Positions 54,319 through 63,095 are shown, numbered from the stretch's first letter. The stretch is 64,000 nucleotides of DNA from Bradyrhizobium guangdongense (GCF_004114975.1 NZ_CP030051.1:1116001-1180000); one strand, 5' to 3'. A program made the numbers and translations. The notes: a model not told the origin generated them from the letters alone.

Positions 54319-56235
54319 TCAACCCGCGGCCGCATCGCTGTCGGGAAACACTTGCGGCAATTGCAGCCGCACACATGTGCCCGATTGATCCGAGCTCAGA
54401 TCGAGCACGGCACCGCAACGCGCGGCGCGGCTTCTCATGTTGCGCAGGCCACGCGCGGTCTGGTTCGCATCCGGCGCTTCGCCATCGCCATCAAGGTCAA
54501 AGCCGCCGCCGTCGTCGGCGACGCTGATGACGCCGTACGGTCCCTCGCCGTCGTCGCGCGTGTCGATGGTCACCGTGATGTGGCGCGCGGCCGCATGCTT
54601 GACCGCATTGGTCACGGCCTCGTCCAGGATGCGCACAATCTGGATGACGTGCCAGGGCCGCAGTTCAGGATGCAGCGGCAGGCCCTGCGGGGTCGCCACG
54701 CGCCAGTGAAGCTTGATGTCATGCGGCCGCAATTGCATCGCAGCGCGCTCGCGCCAGGAGCCGAGCGCGAGCATGATGTCACCGCCGATGTCGTCCATGG
54801 AATCGATGACCAGGCGCAAATCCTTCAGCGCGGCGCGGGCCGCATCTGTGATGGTCGCGCCCTCGTGCCCGCGCTCGGAGAGCGCGACGATGCTGATCAA
54901 TTGGCCGCCCAGGCCGTCATGGAGGTCGCGCATCAGCCGGGTGCGCTCGTTGGCGAGGGCTGCGGCCCTTGCGCGCGCCTCCTCGCGGGCGAAGCTCGCC
55001 TTCAATCGCTCCTCGGCCTCGCGCACGCGGGCGACGAGCTGGCCGGCAAAGCTGTCGACCTGGTTCAGCGCACGGGCGAAGCGCCAGGTCAGCCCGGCAC
55101 CGATCGCGACCAGCATTGCCGAATAGGACAGCCGCGAGACGAAGGTGCGTTCGTTGGTGACGAACTCGAACACCGACAGCATGTCGTGGATCCAGCAGGT
55201 CAGCACGATCGTCACCGCGCAGCCGATCGTGAGGCTCGCCGCATCCTGCCGTCGCACCACGGCGGCCGCGGTGACGCCGGCCATCAGGACGAGGCTGATC
55301 CCGACGGTGGGGATGCCGAGCAGCAGGAACAGGATGCGCGGCAGCGGCGGTCCTGCGATCAGGCCGACCGCGAACACGATAAGACCCGGCACGAACAGCA
55401 GCATGCCGTAGCGCGGCCAGCGCCAGCCGAAGAACAGCACCCCGAACACGACGATCAGCGCGCTCTCGATCGGCGCGGACGCAAGTAGTACGGAGGCGAG
55501 TCGCGATACGGTTCCCGGCGGCACCGGCGGCGGCATGAAGGCCTGGACGACGCCCAGCACCATCGCAGCCGCCAGCACGCCGTAGACCGGCTCGCGCCGC
55601 CGCATCAGCCACATGATCGCAAGGATGACGGCGAGGATCGATTGCCAGGCGGAGAACACCACGGGGAGTGTGACGAACAGGAGCGTGCGGGTCTCGAAAG
55701 CCGGACGCAAGGCAGCGTCCGGTCCGATATAGACGGTGTCGAGAAAGCCCTTCAGCGGACCCCACACGAACAACCGCACCGTGATCTCGTTGCTGCCGTC
55801 ATGCAGCAGCGAGGAGGGGATCGCGGCAATCTCGGGCGTGTTGCGGTCGGGCCGGTTGGCATTGGCGTCGCGGCGGGAATCGAGCACGACCACGCCGTTG
55901 ATTGCGACCTCCACCGCATTGCTGAAGCGCGGCAGGAACACGGACCATGCGGCATCGCCGTTTTTGAAGGCGAAGGCCCCGGTGTAGAGCGGAGGATCCG
56001 CAAGCGAATAGCGCGAGGACGTGAAATGCGGCAGCGTCACCGGGCGTGTAGTGCCGTCCTCCCGGAGCGAAAATCCGCTCAGCGCGAAATCGTCGGGGTC
56101 GCTGGGCTGGAGCAATTGCAGCCCGAGAACGGTCGCGATCACGATCAGCGCCTGAAGCAACAGATAAGGCACGAAGCGTGAAACGATCAGCCGGCGTCTC
56201 GGTCGCGCCGGTGCCTTGGCCGCGATTTCGCTCAC
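54319..56235 (-). CDS. Sensor histidine kinase with 7TM-DISM-like sensor
   Basis: 638 residues from a GTG start that overlaps the regulator stop (GTGA). N-terminal TM helix, a jelly-roll-like periplasmic domain (about 45-180), about seven TM helices (about 185-395), a coiled-coil, then HisKA_3 (RLMRDLHDGLGGQLISIV, phospho-His near 446) and HATPase (DEAVTNAVKHA; GGFDLDGDG; GLRNMRSRAA). The NarX/DegS-type kinase would pass phosphate to the partner regulator encoded just upstream in the operon. Signal unknown. Confidence 0.92.
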   Translation of the reverse strand: MSEIAAKAPARPRRRLIVSRFVPYLLLQALIVIATVLGLQLLQPSDPDDFALSGFSLREDGTTRPVTLPHFTSSRYSLADPPLYTGAFAFKNGDAAWSVFLPRFSNAVEVAINGVVVLDSRRDANANRPDRNTPEIAAIPSSLLHDGSNEITVRLFVWGPLKGFLDTVYIGPDAALRPAFETRTLLFVTLPVVFSAWQSILAVILAIMWLMRRREPVYGVLAAAMVLGVVQAFMPPPVPPGTVSRLASVLLASAPIESALIVVFGVLFFGWRWPRYGMLLFVPGLIVFAVGLIAGPPLPRILFLLLGIPTVGISLVLMAGVTAAAVVRRQDAASLTIGCAVTIVLTCWIHDMLSVFEFVTNERTFVSRLSYSAMLVAIGAGLTWRFARALNQVDSFAGQLVARVREAEERLKASFAREEARARAAALANERTRLMRDLHDGLGGQLISIVALSERGHEGATITDAARAALKDLRLVIDSMDDIGGDIMLALGSWRERAAMQLRPHDIKLHWRVATPQGLPLHPELRPWHVIQIVRILDEAVTNAVKHAAARHITVTIDTRDDGEGPYGVISVADDGGGFDLDGDGEAPDANQTARGLRNMRSRAARCGAVLDLSSDQSGTCVRLQLPQVFPDSDAAAG

Positions 56236-56909
56236 AGCTTGATCAGGCCCTGCTGCACCGCCTCGAACACCGCTTCGCTGCGCGTGTGCACTTCGAGCTT
56301 GCGGTAGATGTTCTTGATGTGGCCGGGCACGGTCTGCCGGGACAGGCCGAGATGGCTCGCGATCTCGGCGTAGCTGAAGCCCTTGGCGATGCCCCAGAGG
56401 ATGTCGATCTCGCGCGGCGTGAGCTTTGCGGTGTTGAGTGCCGGGCCCGGCGGCGGCTCGGATGAGCTCTGCGTTCGCCTTACGATGAAGCGGGCGATCG
56501 AAGCCGAGATCGGCGAATGCCCGGCGACGAGGTCGCGGACGGTGGTGGCGATGTCGGTCGGGAAGGCGTCCTTGAGCAGATAGCCGGTGGCGCCGACGGT
56601 GATGGCGGAGATCACGCTTTCCTCGTCGCCCAGTGCCGAGATCACCATGATCTCGGTGTCGGGGAAGCGCCGCCTGGTCTCGCGGATCAGCTCGACGCCA
56701 TGGCCGTCGGGCAGCCGCAGGTCGGTCAGCAGCACGCGCGGCGCGCGGACCGCGAGCGCACTGCGGGCTTCGCCCAGCGTGCCGGCCGTGCGCACCTCGT
56801 AGCCCGCCTTCACCAGCGCGTCCTGGAGGCGCCAGCAGGTCGGTGCGTCGTCTTCGACGAGGAGGATGGTGATGGCCTCACCGGTCTCGCCTTGGTCCGT
56901 CATGATCAT
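56232..56909 (-). CDS. NarL/FixJ-family response regulator
   Basis: 225 residues. Receiver with acidic pair VEDD, phospho-acceptor Asp in LLTDLRLPDGHG (about residue 62) and Lys in GYLLKDAF; LuxR-type HTH at the C-terminus (LTPREIDILWGIAKGFSYAEIASHLGLSRQTVPGHIKNIYRKL, opening near 163). First gene of a two-gene operon with the kinase, overlapping by 4 bases. Target genes unknown. Alternative start at 56903. Confidence 0.93.
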   Translation of the reverse strand: MIMTDQGETGEAITILLVEDDAPTCWRLQDALVKAGYEVRTAGTLGEARSALAVRAPRVLLTDLRLPDGHGVELIRETRRRFPDTEIMVISALGDEESVISAITVGATGYLLKDAFPTDIATTVRDLVAGHSPISASIARFIVRRTQSSSEPPPGPALNTAKLTPREIDILWGIAKGFSYAEIASHLGLSRQTVPGHIKNIYRKLEVHTRSEAVFEAVQQGLIKL

Positions 56910-56979
56910 GGTCCCGGCCGCGTGTCCCCCGCGGCGCACGGCAAGTCTAGCCGCCGCGCGGCGGCCGCGACACCCATAA

Positions 56980-59673
56980 TCATGGGAGCGACGGCGCTGG
57001 CAACCGCTGCACTCGGATCGTCGCCGTTCCACTGTTGTTTTTGTAGAACTGGACGCGTCGGCCCTGGACCCAAACGAGCCAGCGCGGCGCATGCCGCGTG
57101 GAGATCAGGCGAGGGAAGAGCTGGACGGCGTCGTTGACGTAGAAGAACAATTCGCCAGCCTCGGGCGCCTGGAATTCCGCGACGAATAGCTCCGACAATC
57201 CCTGCTTGCGCCACAGCGCCCGCGCTGCCGGCAGCGCCGCTTGCGGGATCGGCTCGAAATCCCCGAATGGCTTCCAGACACGATTCAATTCGCTACCAGG
57301 GGTCTTGAACTCGGGGGAGTCCTCGACATGGATCGGGTAGTTGTCCTTGCTATCGTCTTCATAATCCGGCAGCGTCGCGTTGACCCGCCGTGGCAGGTCG
57401 TTCGCCGGCAGCCCGTTGATGGCTTGCAGCGGCACGTCGTACGACCCGCGCGCGCCGATCCGCACGATGGGCTGGAACCAGTCTGCGCCCTGGAGCCGCA
57501 GGATGGGAACGGCCAGGCGATGGGGCGGATCCGGCGGGGTCCTAAATCCATTCAGGCCGGTCATGATGGTGCGGTCGAACCACGGATCGGCCATCTGGAT
57601 CCAGACGCGGTATTTGCGGCCCTTCTCGACGGCGAGACGGCTGGGCCAGCAGAAATCGCTGACGTCGAACAATTCGCCGTCGCGAGCGGTCACCGGCGCG
57701 TCCCCGACAGCCCGTGTCGATGCGCTGCTCTTGCAGAAGTCGCCGACGCCCGAACGCCAGTCGAAATAGCCGCGGGAGAGCAGCAGCAGTCCCGAACCGA
57801 ATATGGCCGCGAGGAAAACCGCCGGCATCAGCACATTGGTGAAGGCCATGCGCACGGGCCAGGTGTGCAGTCGCATCCAGCGGCCGATCGCAAGCAGCCA
57901 GCCGGACTTGCTGACCCGCTTTCGCGATGCCATCCGGTCCGGCCGGTACCAGGCCAGTCGGGCGCGCTCCTGAATGCTGTCGCGTAGCGCCGTATTCCTG
58001 TTCCAGGCGATCAGAATGATGATGACGAGAACCGTGGTGAGGAAGGGATAGTAGAGCGCGATGCCAAGCCAAGGTGCAGCGTAGGACGGCAGTACGCTCG
58101 CGAGCAGATCGGCGAATGGTTTGACGACGGTGCTCGTGCCGTTGTCGATCGCCGTGATCCATTTGAGCAGCGTGGTATCTTCGAGCCCGTGCGCCTTGGA
58201 CGAGCCCACGATCGCGCGCGCGATCCAAGGCCATATCACGAAGATGACGAGCGCGATCACCAGAGAGAAGTAGGCTACGCGGCGCCACCACACCGTGTCG
58301 AGGACCTGCCGTGCCATCTCGGGATTCGGCGGGCTCATCGCCATGAACGCGTCGGCTTCGGCCGCCTTATGGCTGTTGCCTGCTCTCTTCGCATAAGCGG
58401 ACCTCATGGCTTTGCGCGTTTCGTCGCGCGTCAGCGGCAGCACGTCTCCGTTTGGCAGCAGCACTCTGGCACTGGCCGGAAGCATCAGCGGCGCGTAATT
58501 GTCGCAGCCATGCAGCATCCGTTCGACCACGGCGAAGTGCACCACCGGCGGTCCGCCATCCTCGACGCGCTCATGGATCGGCCGCGGACCGTAGCGGTAC
58601 AGCACGCCAGCACCGCTCCGTGAATCGTGCATCGGCCCGATCGCCGACTGATATTCGCGAAAGCGCTCGATGGTGCCGTCCTGGAACCGAAGCTGGTTGC
58701 CGAGCTGCTCGGCCATCCACACCAGCGGCACAAAGGACAGCGTGGATTCCGGATAACCGCCGCCGATGTCGGAATGGACGCCCGCAAACCACACCTCCTT
58801 TACGATCTGCCCCTTAGCCAGGTCGGCCTGGTCGATGCGTAGCGGATGGAAGGTGGTGCGTTCGTCGTCGAGCGCCAGCGCGTGGCAAGCCTGCTTCACC
58901 TTGTCGGAGAGCCGGTAGTTTCGAAACGAGATCGGCCAGATCGCCCAGTCGATAGCGACACGGAGTTCCTCGACCGGTACGCCGAACGCCTCGACCGTGT
59001 CGAACAGGCCGAGGAATTCGATCTTGACATCCTTGCGACCGTCCATCGCCTCGCGAACGCTGGCATAAGAGCGATGCCTGAGAATGAAGTGATAGAGAAA
59101 GATCAAGAGGTTGCGCAGCCACCGCGCAAGCCAGATTGTCGGCAGGCTGAAAAAGCCCACGGACTCTTCGCGATACTTTCGCCATGCGGCCATCGTGTTG
59201 CGCTGCATCTCCGCATGCGACACCGCCACTTTGTCGATCACTGCCGGCACCAGGCCCTGGCTCGCGATCAGGGCTGCCAGAGTGCGCGCGGTGAAGGCGC
59301 CGCGGCTGAAGCCGAAGATGTAGATCTCGTCGCCTTCGCGCCAGTTCCAGCACAGGAAGCGATAGAGCTTGCGGACGTTGGAAGGAACGCCGATGCCGGT
59401 GGCGCCGTCGAGAGCGGCGAGTGGCGCCCAACCCGCCGTGCCGACACCCTTGATGTAGTAGGCGATCTGATCGGGCTGGGTGTGATCGAGCGCCTCGTAG
59501 AGCCGCCAGACACTGGATTCCTGGGTTGTGAAGGCGTTGCCGGTGCCGTCGGCGAACAGCACCAGCTTGCGCGGCGATCGCGCGTCGGTCGCGTCAGCCG
59601 CAGCATCTGGATCATCGTGCGGGTGGGCTGGCCTTGCAGGGCCGCCATGCAGCGCTCCGTCCTGGTGCGTCAT
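56980..59673 (-). CDS. DUF2235 membrane hydrolase
   Basis: 897 residues. The DUF2235 alpha/beta hydrolase part (residues about 35-440) opens with KLVLFADGTGN and has the nucleophile elbow GFSRGAFTART (Ser near 125) and GVHSDIGGGY, as in the Tle1-type phospholipases of type VI secretion. It is followed by several TM helices (about 465-640) and a periplasmic-looking C-terminal 250 residues with no known domain. No type VI gene is near, so this is a stand-alone membrane lipase-like protein. It ends 70 bases before the response-regulator start. Confidence 0.9.
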   Translation of the reverse strand: MTHQDGALHGGPARPAHPHDDPDAAADATDARSPRKLVLFADGTGNAFTTQESSVWRLYEALDHTQPDQIAYYIKGVGTAGWAPLAALDGATGIGVPSNVRKLYRFLCWNWREGDEIYIFGFSRGAFTARTLAALIASQGLVPAVIDKVAVSHAEMQRNTMAAWRKYREESVGFFSLPTIWLARWLRNLLIFLYHFILRHRSYASVREAMDGRKDVKIEFLGLFDTVEAFGVPVEELRVAIDWAIWPISFRNYRLSDKVKQACHALALDDERTTFHPLRIDQADLAKGQIVKEVWFAGVHSDIGGGYPESTLSFVPLVWMAEQLGNQLRFQDGTIERFREYQSAIGPMHDSRSGAGVLYRYGPRPIHERVEDGGPPVVHFAVVERMLHGCDNYAPLMLPASARVLLPNGDVLPLTRDETRKAMRSAYAKRAGNSHKAAEADAFMAMSPPNPEMARQVLDTVWWRRVAYFSLVIALVIFVIWPWIARAIVGSSKAHGLEDTTLLKWITAIDNGTSTVVKPFADLLASVLPSYAAPWLGIALYYPFLTTVLVIIILIAWNRNTALRDSIQERARLAWYRPDRMASRKRVSKSGWLLAIGRWMRLHTWPVRMAFTNVLMPAVFLAAIFGSGLLLLSRGYFDWRSGVGDFCKSSASTRAVGDAPVTARDGELFDVSDFCWPSRLAVEKGRKYRVWIQMADPWFDRTIMTGLNGFRTPPDPPHRLAVPILRLQGADWFQPIVRIGARGSYDVPLQAINGLPANDLPRRVNATLPDYEDDSKDNYPIHVEDSPEFKTPGSELNRVWKPFGDFEPIPQAALPAARALWRKQGLSELFVAEFQAPEAGELFFYVNDAVQLFPRLISTRHAPRWLVWVQGRRVQFYKNNSGTATIRVQRLPAPSLP

Positions 59674-59832
59674 GGACTGCTCCGAAAATCAGTGAGGATG
59701 CTCCAAGCCCCGCTCGGGTGGCATCATCCGAATGCGATCACAAGTGTGTCATGAAACGTGCAAACAGGTGTATTCGTCCCGTAAGCGCGCTGAGGTAGCA
59801 AGAAGAATGGCGGTGTCTTGCTCCGGAGGTCT

Positions 59833-60102
59833 ATGATCTGGGCCACAATTGGCAAAAGAAATGCCCGGGCAGCCGCCGGTCTCTCCGAGCGCTACGTCAA
59901 CGAGCTCCTGTTCGAGGCCGGCGCGAGCTTCACCACACGCCTCACCGAGTTGCGCTTGCGCAAGGCGGCCGATCTGCTCGCCCATCGCGCAGGTCGCATC
60001 AGCGACATCGCCTTCGCCTGCGGCTTCAACGATCTCTCCTATTTCAACCGCTGCTTTCGCCGCAGGTTCGGGCTGACGCCGACTGCGGCAAGGGGCAAGT
60101 GA
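59833..60102 (+). pseudogene. AraC-type HTH remnant, 5' truncated
   Basis: About 89 residues that match only the C-terminal DNA-binding module: AAGLSERYVNELLFEAGASFTTRLTELRLRKAADLL and ISDIAFACGFNDLSYFNRCFRRRFGLTPTAA, both helix-turn-helix units. The sensor domain and the usual linker before the first HTH are missing, and MIWATIGKRN before it has no resemblance to AraC. It is either a relic or a minimal HTH protein. Lies just outside the nif-linked genes. Confidence 0.58.
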
Positions 60103-60108
60103 TCGCGC

Positions 60109-60342
60109 CTACAACGTCTCCATCTTCGGCGGCGGATATCGTCGCGCCAGCATCGACAGCGGCAGGCGCCGCTCGTCCGCCGACAGCTCCCGCCAGGCCA
60201 GCACCAGCGGCCCCTTCCAGTCGCCGACGCCCAAATCCATGTCCACCCATTTCTGCGGCTCGGGCCTTTCGAGGCCGCGGACCCAGACGAAATAGCGGGG
60301 CAGGTCGTCGGCGTCCGTATCGGTCCTGGGTTTCCTGGCCAT
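60109..60342 (-). CDS. Small hypothetical protein
   Basis: 77 residues (MARKPRTDTDADDLPRYFVWVRG...). Trp-rich, soluble, with an Arg/Pro-rich end (RRYPPPKMETL). No family recognised. Convergent with the AraC remnant, 7 bases apart; start at 60345 is also possible. Confidence 0.62.
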   Translation of the reverse strand: MARKPRTDTDADDLPRYFVWVRGLERPEPQKWVDMDLGVGDWKGPLVLAWRELSADERRLPLSMLARRYPPPKMETL

Positions 60343-60397
60343 CACACGCTCGCTGCATCGACACGCATTGGCTCAGGATATAGGTACTTGCTCATCC

Positions 60398-60880
60398 ATG
60401 TCGAATTCGGATCCAGAGGACATGAACGAAACCGTGATCGACGGCTGGGGGGACGCCTCCGAGGTGGTGACGAGGCTGGCCGGCTCCTGGTCGTTCAGCC
60501 GAATCGTCACAGGTCACGTGACCGTGGAGGGTGTCGCGGTCGTGATGCCGTCGGACGACGGGGCGTTCGCCTATCGCGAGCAGGGGCATCTGACGCTGGC
60601 GAATGGCACCACGCTCGAAGCAGAGCGCGAATATATCTTTCGCCGGGGCGAGCGCGGATTTTCGGTCTTCTTCAAGGAGACGCCGCCGCGGCTGTTCCAC
60701 GAGATATCGCTATTCGCATCTGGTGGAGGCGCCCTCAGCGGAAGCGCCGGACATCTCTGCCATCTGGATCATTATCAGTCGGCTTACACCTTTTTCCGCA
60801 ACGGTCGCTTCGTCGTGCGTCATGTCGTGTCGGGTCCACGCAAGGACTACACCATGGTGACGACCTATAGGCGGCAATGA
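60398..60880 (+). CDS. DUF6314-like hypothetical protein
   Basis: 160 residues with a lipocalin-like beta pattern (LAGSWSFSRIVTG, GFSVFFKETPPRLFHEI, LDHYQSAYTFF...FVVRHVVSGPRKDYTMVTTYRR). The L-x-G-x-W-xxxR start and the closing YxxTYxR suit the DUF6314 group; small-ligand binding is inferred. ATG 60422 is an alternative start directly after AGAGGA. Last ordinary gene before the nif-linked unit. Confidence 0.7.
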   Translation: MSNSDPEDMNETVIDGWGDASEVVTRLAGSWSFSRIVTGHVTVEGVAVVMPSDDGAFAYREQGHLTLANGTTLEAEREYIFRRGERGFSVFFKETPPRLFHEISLFASGGGALSGSAGHLCHLDHYQSAYTFFRNGRFVVRHVVSGPRKDYTMVTTYRRQ

Positions 60881-60906
60881 ATCAGGGAGCTGCGAACGGG
60901 GCCTCG

Positions 60907-61104
60907 TCAGAGAATTGCACGACACGCGGACCGCGGCGCCTGCTCGTCGAGAATTCGCCGTACCGATTGCGAGCAGCGTCCGCATCTGACAGTGCAGCCC
61001 AGGCAGTCGTAGACCTGGGCAGCCGAGAACGGTGCGTCGTCGGTCGCCACGACCGCGTCCCGGATGTCGTGATCGCTGATGACGTTGCAGGAACAGACGA
61101 TCAT
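60907..61104 (-). CDS. Bfd-like [2Fe-2S] protein
   Basis: 65 residues. Begins MIVCSCNVISDHDI and has CLGCTVRCGRC near residue 34: the C-x-C ... C-x2-C pattern of bacterioferritin-associated ferredoxin and the BFD modules of NirB, NifU and similar proteins, with one extra Cys. It overlaps the YqeB-family stop by ATGA, so both are one unit. Located beside fixR-nifA and behind a sigma-54 promoter, it may serve iron or electron supply for nitrogenase or its cofactor; this role is inferred. Confidence 0.86.
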   Translation of the reverse strand: MIVCSCNVISDHDIRDAVVATDDAPFSAAQVYDCLGCTVRCGRCSQSVRRILDEQAPRSACRAIL

Positions 61105-61937
61105 GCCGGATTCCGTTGCGTGACGGAGCGCGCGGCGTGGAGCCTGACAGCCGCGGCCGTGGCGTTGGCAATGGCACGCCCGCGCTGGTCGGTTCCGGTC
61201 CATTGCGCGTCACGCCCGCGCGGGTCAATCTCGAGCAGCTTGACGCCGGCCGGCACCTCGCAGCCGTCGCGGGCGATGCCGCGCAAGATGCCGTCGCGCG
61301 GGGCGAGCAGAGGAATGCCGGAGAGATGGCCGAGCACAAGGTCCTTGTAGACGCGGGTGCCGATCTCGACCGGCGTGTGCCAGCGTCCCGCGAATTGCGC
61401 GTAGACGAAGCGCTCCGCGCCGACATCGCCGAGCGCGCTTGCGACGCCGTCGACGGGGTCGGTCCAGCGCGCGTCGGTGACCAGCCCGATCTTGCCGGGC
61501 CGGGTCTCCACCGCGACATCGCAGTTGAAGTTCGACGAGAAGCCTGGCCCAAGCCCGATGGCCAGCCGGGCCAGCCGCCTGAGGTCGGGCGTGATCCGGC
61601 GCTTCTGCAGGCGCGCGTCGATCAGGACATCGATGTGACGAACCGGAAGCAGGTCGAGCAGGCCGAGCCAGGTGACCATGACCTGCGGCGGCCGGCCAAG
61701 CGCCCGATAGACCTGCATCCCGTCGTCCACGCGCTCGGCCACGACGCCCTCGAGCTGCGCAGTGTCGGTGTAGAGTGCGTCGTGAAACGCCATCTTGCGC
61801 CGGATCACCGGTGGATCCGGATCGTGCGACAGCACCACGCAATATCCGGCGCGCATCAACTGGATGCCGATCGCGGATGCGATCTCATTGGTGCCGAGGA
61901 TGACGGCAAAGAGTCGGCGGTCGTTCGGCTGGGGCAT
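61101..61937 (-). CDS. YqeB/EF2563-family protein next to nifA
   Basis: 278 residues. GTNEIASAIGIQLMRAGYCVVL is a Rossmann-type start; the middle LIDARLQKRRITPDLRRLARLAIGLGPGFSSNFNCDVAVET and the end APRDGILRGIARDGCEVPAGVKLLEIDPRG match the YqeB (EF2563) family, known from selenium-dependent molybdenum hydroxylase systems. Here there is no selenium or hydroxylase gene; instead it is coupled to a Bfd-like gene and divergent from fixR-nifA behind a sigma-54 promoter. A role in molybdenum or cofactor handling for nitrogenase is a testable inference. An earlier GTG (61973) sits too near the predicted transcript start. Confidence 0.85.
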   Translation of the reverse strand: MPQPNDRRLFAVILGTNEIASAIGIQLMRAGYCVVLSHDPDPPVIRRKMAFHDALYTDTAQLEGVVAERVDDGMQVYRALGRPPQVMVTWLGLLDLLPVRHIDVLIDARLQKRRITPDLRRLARLAIGLGPGFSSNFNCDVAVETRPGKIGLVTDARWTDPVDGVASALGDVGAERFVYAQFAGRWHTPVEIGTRVYKDLVLGHLSGIPLLAPRDGILRGIARDGCEVPAGVKLLEIDPRGRDAQWTGTDQRGRAIANATAAAVRLHAARSVTQRNPA

Positions 61938-61994
61938 TTGAAACCAATTGTGCGAGTAAGTGCAGCAGGGCACGATCGGACTTGAGACACGCAG

Positions 61995-62010
61995 AGCAAG
62001 AGCCGGGCCA
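61995..62010 (-). promoter_or_regulatory. Sigma-54 (-24/-12) promoter of the yqeB-bfd unit
   Basis: On the minus strand TGGCCCGGCTCTTGCT fits TGGCAYG-N4-TTGCW with one change and exact GG-N10-GC spacing. It predicts a start near 61984 and a 47-base leader. The fit and the divergent fixR promoter point to NifA control. Confidence 0.7.
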
Positions 62011-62107
62011 TTTGGAACGATTGAAAACCAGCTCTCAACTGCCGACCAACACTAAGAAAGCGGCAACGCCCGTGAAGAGGCGTACGTGGTTCGAAATCGC
62101 ACGCGAT

Positions 62108-62144
62108 CGTGTCGCGAACCTTCCAGCGTGTCGCAAAGCCGACG
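62108..62144. promoter_or_regulatory. Candidate RegR/NifA upstream activating region
   Basis: Two direct copies of CGTGTCGC(G/A)A at 62108-62118 and 62127-62137, 19 bases apart, each holding the RegR-like half site GCGACA on the minus strand. A TGT-N10-ACG at 62129-62144 is one base from the NifA site TGT-N10-ACA. In Bradyrhizobium fixR has an upstream RegR-bound element at about this distance (about -70 here). Role inferred. Confidence 0.35.
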
Positions 62145-62182
62145 TCCCGCGGCGAAATCTGCTGCGACCGAGCGGCGGCGCG

Positions 62183-62198
62183 TGGCCCAATTCCTGCA
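62183..62198 (+). promoter_or_regulatory. Sigma-54 (-24/-12) promoter of fixR-nifA
   Basis: TGGCCCAATTCCTGCA has GG (62184-62185) and GC (62196-62197) exactly 10 bases apart, in the position of the known fixRp promoter of Bradyrhizobium. Predicted start is near 62209, 47 bases before the fixR GTG. In B. diazoefficiens a housekeeping promoter overlaps this one. Confidence 0.85.
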
Positions 62199-62255
62199 AA
62201 GTTGCTGCCATTGTCATTTTGTCAGGCGTTCGGTTGGACGCGGCGAGGAGCTTGC

Positions 62256-63095
62256 GTGACGCTCGATTTGCTGGATCGCGATGGGGAGCCGTCCGGCGCG
62301 CCACCGCCCGATGCCGCGCTGTGTCCGTTTCACGGCGACAGGTCGCGCGCGCAAGACGGCGAGCGGAAGACGCTCGTGCTGACCGGCGCCTCGCGCGGCA
62401 TCGGTCACGCCACGGGAAAGCTGTTTTCCGACGCCGGTTGGCGGATCATCACCTGTTCGAGGCAACCGTTCGACGGCGGCCGCTGTCCCTGGGATTCAGG
62501 GGCAGACAACCATGTGCAGGTCGAATTGAGCGACCATCGCGCGCTGCCGCGCGCGGTCGCCGAGATCAAGGAGCGGCTCAACGGCAGCCCGCTGCACGCG
62601 CTGATCAACAATGCCGGGATCTCGCCGAAGGCCGCTGACGGCTCGCGGCTGAACTCGATGACAACACCGGTCGAAACCTGGATGAGTGTGTTCCACGTCA
62701 ACCTGCTGGCGCCGGTGCTGTTCGCGCAAGGCTTGGTGGAGGAATTGAAGCGGGCCGCCGGTTCGATTGTCAACGTCACATCGATCGTGGGCTCGCGGGT
62801 GCATCCGTTTGCGGGTACGGCCTATGCGACGTCGAAAGCCGCGCTCGCGTGTCTCACCCGGGAGATGGCGCACGATTACGCGCCGTTCGGAATCCGCGTC
62901 AATGCGATTGCGCCCGGCGAGATCAAGACCGACATCCTGTCGCCGGAGACCGAGGCGCAACTGGCGCCGATCATTCCGCTGCACCGCGTCGGCACGCCGG
63001 ACGAGGTCGCCAAGGTGATCTTCTTCCTGTGCTCGGATGCGGCCAGCTACGTCACAGGTGCGGAAGTACCGATCAACGGAGGGCAGCACGTGTGA
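62256..63095 (+). CDS. fixR: FixR, SDR-family protein of the fixR-nifA operon
   Basis: 279-residue short-chain dehydrogenase/reductase. GAGGAG ribosome site before the GTG; an earlier ATG (62109) is excluded because the sigma-54 promoter lies after it. Cofactor loop VLTGASRGIGHATG (about 40-53), INNAGIS, NVTSIVGS (Ser) and YATSKAAL (Tyr/Lys) are all complete, so it is probably an active enzyme of unknown substrate. Length matches B. diazoefficiens FixR (278). In that species fixR is not needed for fixation but leads the nifA message. Confidence 0.94.
   Translation: MTLDLLDRDGEPSGAPPPDAALCPFHGDRSRAQDGERKTLVLTGASRGIGHATGKLFSDAGWRIITCSRQPFDGGRCPWDSGADNHVQVELSDHRALPRAVAEIKERLNGSPLHALINNAGISPKAADGSRLNSMTTPVETWMSVFHVNLLAPVLFAQGLVEELKRAAGSIVNVTSIVGSRVHPFAGTAYATSKAALACLTREMAHDYAPFGIRVNAIAPGEIKTDILSPETEAQLAPIIPLHRVGTPDEVAKVIFFLCSDAASYVTGAEVPINGGQHV

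Noticed and set aside
54178..55488. 436-codon plus-strand frame over the sensor kinase
   Set aside because: Shadow of the kinase gene in high G+C DNA; composition is typical of antisense frames and no domain is seen.
62109..62255. Longer FixR starting at ATG 62109
   Set aside because: The -24/-12 promoter lies inside that extension, so the message starts after it; GTG 62256 has a GAGGAG site.
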